A stretch of 9,664 nucleotides of DNA, taken from NCBI GenBank assembly GCA_001730085.1, contig MDLB01000051.1:1-9664 (forward strand). Direction: 5' to 3'. The position numbers and the translations under genes were made by a program. Under the pieces are notes generated by a model that saw only the letters and a program-made list of their open reading frames with translations, was not told the origin of the DNA and made no database searches. The stretch comes from PVC group bacterium (ex Bugula neritina AB1). Its GTDB lineage: Bacteria > GCA-001730085. Shown here one piece after another: positions 7,331 to 9,664 of this stretch (position 1 is its first letter; every line of letters begins with the position of its first letter).

Positions 7331-7670
7331 TGTGATCAGAAGAAATTTTAGAAACTCTCTTCGTAAAGCAAGACTCTTCACTTCAAAAAACAAAACCTTT
7401 TTAAAAAGAACAAAAAAAAAACTTCTGAAGGATTCTCCAATAGTTTCAAACTTTTGCATAAAATTCTAAAAACATTCTAGAGCTAACCCTATCGGGCATT
7501 TTGGAACAATCTCAGAAAATTTTTAAAACTTCTCTTTATTTTATCATGATTTTTTTTTAGAATGGATCTAAACTGTTGTGAAATCAATCATAGGCTTAAG
7601 ATCAGAAAAAATTTCCAAACAAAAGTCTCAAATATTTTCAACAGTTTTCTTGTCTTTGTGTGCTGGGGAA

Positions 7671-7675
7671 AGGAG
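7671..7675 (+). promoter_or_regulatory. Shine-Dalgarno of cysQ (decides the start)
   Basis: AGGAG sits 5 nt before the ATG at 7681, an ideal ribosome-binding arrangement. It shows that the upstream in-frame GTG at 7660 is not the start, since that would place this site inside the coding region. Confidence 0.85.
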
Positions 7676-7680
7676 ACAAA

Positions 7681-8541
7681 ATGAACGTCTCATCTGATTT
7701 TTATTCGAACTATCCTTTTCAAAAAGAATTGGCTATTGCTGAATCCATTGCTAAACAAGCCTCTATGATCATCATGAAAAATTATAAAAAAGATTTTTCT
7801 GTTACTCAAAAACCTAATGACCAAGGGCCCGTAACTTCGATAGACATCGCAGTTAGCCAATACATCGTCTCTACCTTGAAAAAAAATTTTCCCACTGATG
7901 CGATTTGTAGCGAAGAAGAAGATGACGATCCTTCAAGGTTAAAAAAAAATAGGGTATGGAGCATAGACCCCATCGATGGCACCCAAGAGTTTATAAACCA
8001 TAGCCCTCAATTCATGATCCATATTGGATTGATCATTGACCACAAGTCAGCTTTCGGATTGATTTACTCTCCCGTGGAACAAATGGTTTTATGGGGAACA
8101 CCTCAACACGGGAGTTTTGTTAAAAAAAATGGAATCATAAACAAACTCTCCTGTTCAAAAAGACCTATAGAAGAAGCTATCTTTGTCAAAAGCCGTAGTC
8201 ATCAAAGCACTCTATCTCTTACTCTTATGGAAAAACTACAGCATAAAGAGTCGTTTTATTTTGGATCTATGGGCGGGAAAGCTACTCAATTATGCTTAGG
8301 TAATGCCGACGCCTTTTTCTATACCTCCTCATTCATAAAAGAATGGGATACCTCTGCCCCGGAGGCGATCGTTCGTGGAGCAGGCGGCTCGGTGACAAAT
8401 CTTTTAGGTTCACCTTTGCGTTACAACAAGGAAAAGCTTAATCATGAAAAAGGGGTTATTTTTTCAAATACAGTCATCCATCAACATATCACTAGCTCTT
8501 GGAGAAAAATAAAAGACAATGACTTCTTCCTAGAAAAATAA
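7681..8541 (+). CDS. cysQ: 3'(2'),5'-bisphosphate nucleotidase CysQ (inositol monophosphatase family)
   Basis: This Mg-dependent cytoplasmic phosphatase removes the 3'-phosphate of PAP (and PAPS), recycling the by-product of sulfate assimilation or of phosphopantetheine/sulfo transfer. The 286-aa protein has the family's metal site in order. D55 is in GPVTSIDIAVS, the acidic pair is in CSEEEDDD (76-83), WSIDPIDGTQEF (93-104) supplies D96 and D99, and WDTSAPEAIVRGAGG (222-236) has the terminal WD (D223). GSMGGKATQLCLGNADAF (195-212) matches the CysQ-type region before it. Length is slightly above the usual 245-275. The gene is monocistronic as far as visible, divergent from the ccsBA operon. 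No PAPS reductase or sulfate-activation genes are nearby. A broader inositol-phosphate or other sugar-phosphatase specificity in the same family cannot be excluded from sequence. Confidence 0.88.
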   Translation: MNVSSDFYSNYPFQKELAIAESIAKQASMIIMKNYKKDFSVTQKPNDQGPVTSIDIAVSQYIVSTLKKNFPTDAICSEEEDDDPSRLKKNRVWSIDPIDGTQEFINHSPQFMIHIGLIIDHKSAFGLIYSPVEQMVLWGTPQHGSFVKKNGIINKLSCSKRPIEEAIFVKSRSHQSTLSLTLMEKLQHKESFYFGSMGGKATQLCLGNADAFFYTSSFIKEWDTSAPEAIVRGAGGSVTNLLGSPLRYNKEKLNHEKGVIFSNTVIHQHITSSWRKIKDNDFFLEK

Positions 8542-8658
8542 AATCATTACTGAGCTTGCCTTTGTATTAAACAAAACTTTTTAAAAGAAGGACAAGAAAA
8601 AATCATGTCGTATTTTGAGTAACTAGAGGTCTGAACACCTTTAGGTCTTTTAGTCAAA

Positions 8659-8694
8659 GGAAAACTCTCTTTGTTACGATGAAGTTTTCTTTTT
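8659..8694 (+). terminator. Possible intrinsic terminator downstream of cysQ
   Basis: GAAAACT (8660-8666) pairs with AGTTTTC (8683-8689), with a flanking G-T wobble and a 16-nt loop, and runs into TTTTT (8690-8694). The stem is AT-rich and the loop long, and it lies about 118 bp past the cysQ stop. The call is therefore weak. Confidence 0.35.
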
Positions 8695-8776
8695 AGATTT
8701 AAAGAATTCCTTTGATTCTTATATCTTAAACTAGGGAAATTTACTTTTAAGTTTTTTCAATCTCTCATTTTCAATA

Positions 8777-8785
8777 CCCCCCCCC
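8777..8785. repeat. Homopolymer tract C9 (G9 on the minus strand)
   Basis: Nine consecutive C occur in a strongly AT-rich intergenic stretch. Such tracts slip during replication, and in other bacteria they drive phase variation when placed in coding or promoter sequence. Here it falls in a possible minus-strand coding remnant, so its consequence is unknown. Confidence 0.8.
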
Positions 8786-8794
8786 TTTCCTGCA

Positions 8795-8826
8795 TTTCAT
8801 CAAAAGATAGGTTATCTTTCATGAAA
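8795..8826. repeat. Strong inverted repeat (13 bp, 3-nt loop)
   Basis: TTTCAT (8795-8800) pairs with ATGAAA (8821-8826), and AAAGATA (8803-8809) pairs with TATCTTT (8813-8819) around a GGT loop. A 2x1 internal mismatch separates the two stem parts. No T-run follows on either strand, so it is not a standard terminator. It could be an operator-like site, a recombination relic, or part of a small mobile repeat. Confidence 0.7.
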
Positions 8827-9107
8827 CGCGTCGATACATCCCATTTGGAGCTTGAGCTCTTCCTCTGTTAGAAATTGCAAATGAGCAAGATATAAATCCT
8901 CCTTCATATTGATAAGTTTCTTTTATTCGTTTCTTAGAAATGAAGTATTTATTGCCACATATTAATATTCTATTAAACATATTTTATTATATTAAATTAA
9001 ATATTTTATTTATAAAAATATTAAGATTGTATTTAAAAAAGAAAAAATATTTTCTATTTTTCAGCAATCTTACTAAATTCTTCATGAGATGCGTGCCTCA
9101 TCTAATA

Positions 9108-9664
9108 TGATGAACTTTTAACCGTATGAAAATATTGTAGTGCTATACGTTAAGTCAAGCACAACTTCTTGAATAAAGGTCCTTTTGTTTACATAAATTA
9201 TAGAACTCATTAGGAGTAAAATAATTAATTATGGAATGAGGGTAGTCCTCATTATATTTATTAATAGCTCTTATAAGCTCTGAAGAGGCAGAAAAGCCAT
9301 TCTCCCATTCATTAGGCCAAGAAATTTCTTCCTTAAGGGTTCTAATAACACGTTCAGTTTCAGCATTACCCTTGGGATTGTTAAAGCTAGTAAAAACCTG
9401 TTTGATTCCGAGTTTAGAACAGGCTTTCATAAAGCCACTCGATGTAGGCTGGCAGCCATTATCTGAGATCAATTGCAATGGTCTTATTTTCGCTCGATAA
9501 CCATTAGGGAACTGCCTATTGACGGCCATATTCAGAGATTGTAGCCAATCTTCTGTTTTACTCTTATCACTCATATAATACCCAACAATTTTCTTAGTAT
9601 ACCAATCTAAGACGATATGGATATAAAGCCAGCCGAGAGAGGTTTTAATTTTAGTCATATCAGT
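9108..9664 (-). mobile_element. IS3-family insertion sequence, one end (boundary approximate)
   Basis: The extent is inferred from the OrfB fragment. IS3-family ends usually start TG and lie 20-80 bp beyond the orfB stop. TGATGAACTTTTAACCG at 9108 (or its TGAAC at 9111) is a plausible terminus, and TGTAGTGC at 9136 is an alternative. The other end is outside the window, so neither the inverted repeat nor a target duplication can be checked. Confidence 0.45.
9155..9664 (-). CDS. IS3-family transposase OrfB, C-terminal part, cut by window edge
   Basis: This is the DDE integrase domain of an IS3-family transposase, which cuts and joins element ends. The window opens inside the gene. The first visible residues are T-D-M-T-K, where the Asp (codon 9661-9659) is the first catalytic residue of the W-x-TD-x-T motif. 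LGWLYIHIVLDWYTKKIVGY follows, then LISDNG with the second Asp (codon 9463-9461). GNAETERVIRTLKEE holds the catalytic Glu (codon 9355-9353). Exactly 35 residues separate the second Asp and the Glu, giving an intact DD(35)E. The C-terminal YNxxYPHSxINYxTPNEFY motif is also typical. The ATG at 9658 is internal, not the real start. OrfA, the helix-turn-helix and the frameshift site would lie beyond the right edge. Integrity of the visible part suggests a fairly recent copy. Confidence 0.93.
   Translation of the reverse strand, partial: TDMTKIKTSLGWLYIHIVLDWYTKKIVGYYMSDKSKTEDWLQSLNMAVNRQFPNGYRAKIRPLQLISDNGCQPTSSGFMKACSKLGIKQVFTSFNNPKGNAETERVIRTLKEEISWPNEWENGFSASSELIRAINKYNEDYPHSIINYFTPNEFYNLCKQKDLYSRSCA

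Larger units (their letters stand above)
7265..7680. other. Divergent intergenic region between the operon and cysQ
   Basis: This 416-bp stretch lies between divergently transcribed genes and presumably holds both promoters. I can support only the operon-side candidates (7288-7330). A 64-codon minus-strand frame (7265-7459) and a 40-codon plus-strand frame (7562-7684) both lack a Shine-Dalgarno. A run of nine T occurs at about 7551-7558. No convincing terminator, riboswitch or repeat is visible. Confidence 0.6.
8547..8907 (-). pseudogene. Possible broken coding remnant of unknown type
   Basis: On the minus strand an ATG at 8907 opens a 31-codon peptide (MKEDLYLAHLQFLTEEELKL...IDAFHER) ending in TAA at 8814-8812. 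A one-base shift near 8817 continues as DNLSFDEMQERGGVLKMRD to a TGA at 8759-8757. The same frame then stays open for 69 codons (ending FCLIQRQAQ) to a TAA at 8549-8547. The amino-acid make-up of the first two parts looks protein-like. I recognise no family, there is no Shine-Dalgarno, and chance open frames are a real alternative. A nine-G tract is inside the middle part. Confidence 0.25.
8542..9154. other. Gene-poor gap between cysQ and the IS3 element
   Basis: This 613-bp stretch has no intact gene. In order it holds the possible cysQ terminator, the broken minus-strand frame with its C9 tract, the 13-bp inverted repeat, an almost pure A/T stretch (about 8935-9060) and the unassigned end of the IS3 element. 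A small dyad (ATGAG 9084-9088, CTCAT 9097-9101) is the only other structure seen. Confidence 0.6.

Noticed and set aside
7265-7459. 64-codon minus-strand frame directly before the secreted protein gene
   Set aside because: No Shine-Dalgarno, composition of translated poly-A/T, no recognisable features; its end merely encodes the downstream ribosome site. Most likely leader sequence.
7660-7680. GTG start extending cysQ by seven codons
   Set aside because: The extension contains the AGGAG ribosome site of the ATG at 7681, and nothing suitable precedes the GTG.
8630-8655. AGGT/ACCT dyads near a TTTT run after cysQ, considered as a terminator
   Set aside because: Stems of only 3-4 bp with competing pairings; the hairpin at 8659-8694 is the better candidate.
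9040-9061. AGAAAA/TTTTCT hairpin followed by ATTTTT, considered as a terminator
   Set aside because: Almost entirely A/T with a weak stem in a random-looking AT segment, and no gene upstream that needs it.

Overview
This is an AT-rich window of a Gram-negative bacterial chromosome. It holds a compact housekeeping block lying between two transposable-element fragments of different families. The Gram-negative assignment rests on an ADP-heptose epimerase (LPS inner-core heptose) and on a fused CcsBA cytochrome c synthetase. The CcsBA form, with its large internal periplasmic domain and a GLHSYGF ending, and the small secreted protein encoded just before it, resemble what I recall from the PVC group (Chlamydiae, Verrucomicrobia, Planctomycetes) and Bacteroidetes. 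A host-associated chlamydia-like organism is possible, but the sequence alone does not establish it.

Layout. At 1-319 (minus) is the N-terminal part of a TnpB (IS200/IS605 family), cut by the window edge. Two stem-loops follow at 414-433 and 451-481, probably belonging to the end of that element. At 558-1811 (plus) is an unrecognised membrane protein frame, very AT-rich, with a closely spaced pair of hydrophobic segments. One in-frame TAA splits it into a 315-aa part and a 77-aa part. At 1835-7264 (minus) lies a tightly packed four-gene operon, transcribed in the order secreted hypothetical protein, ccsBA, metF, hldD. Its junctions are ATGA, TAGTG and ATGA overlaps, so the genes are probably translationally coupled. 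CcsBA exports heme and attaches it to apocytochromes c. The secreted protein may serve the same compartment. MetF supplies 5-methyl-THF, and HldD makes the heptose donor for LPS.

A 416-bp divergent intergenic region (7265-7680) separates the operon from cysQ (7681-8541, plus), an inositol-monophosphatase-family 3'(2'),5'-bisphosphate nucleotidase with an ideal Shine-Dalgarno. From 8542 to 9154 there is no intact gene. This stretch contains a possible weak terminator, a coding-like but broken minus-strand remnant with a 9-base homopolymer, a strong 13-bp stem-loop and an extremely AT-rich segment. The window ends in the C-terminal half of an IS3-family OrfB transposase (9155-9664, minus) with an intact DD(35)E signature.

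No CRISPR array, tRNA or rRNA is visible. I see no clear new multi-gene system. The most interesting points are the nonsense-split membrane protein, the coupled secreted-protein/ccsBA pair, and the odd structures in the cysQ-IS3 gap.
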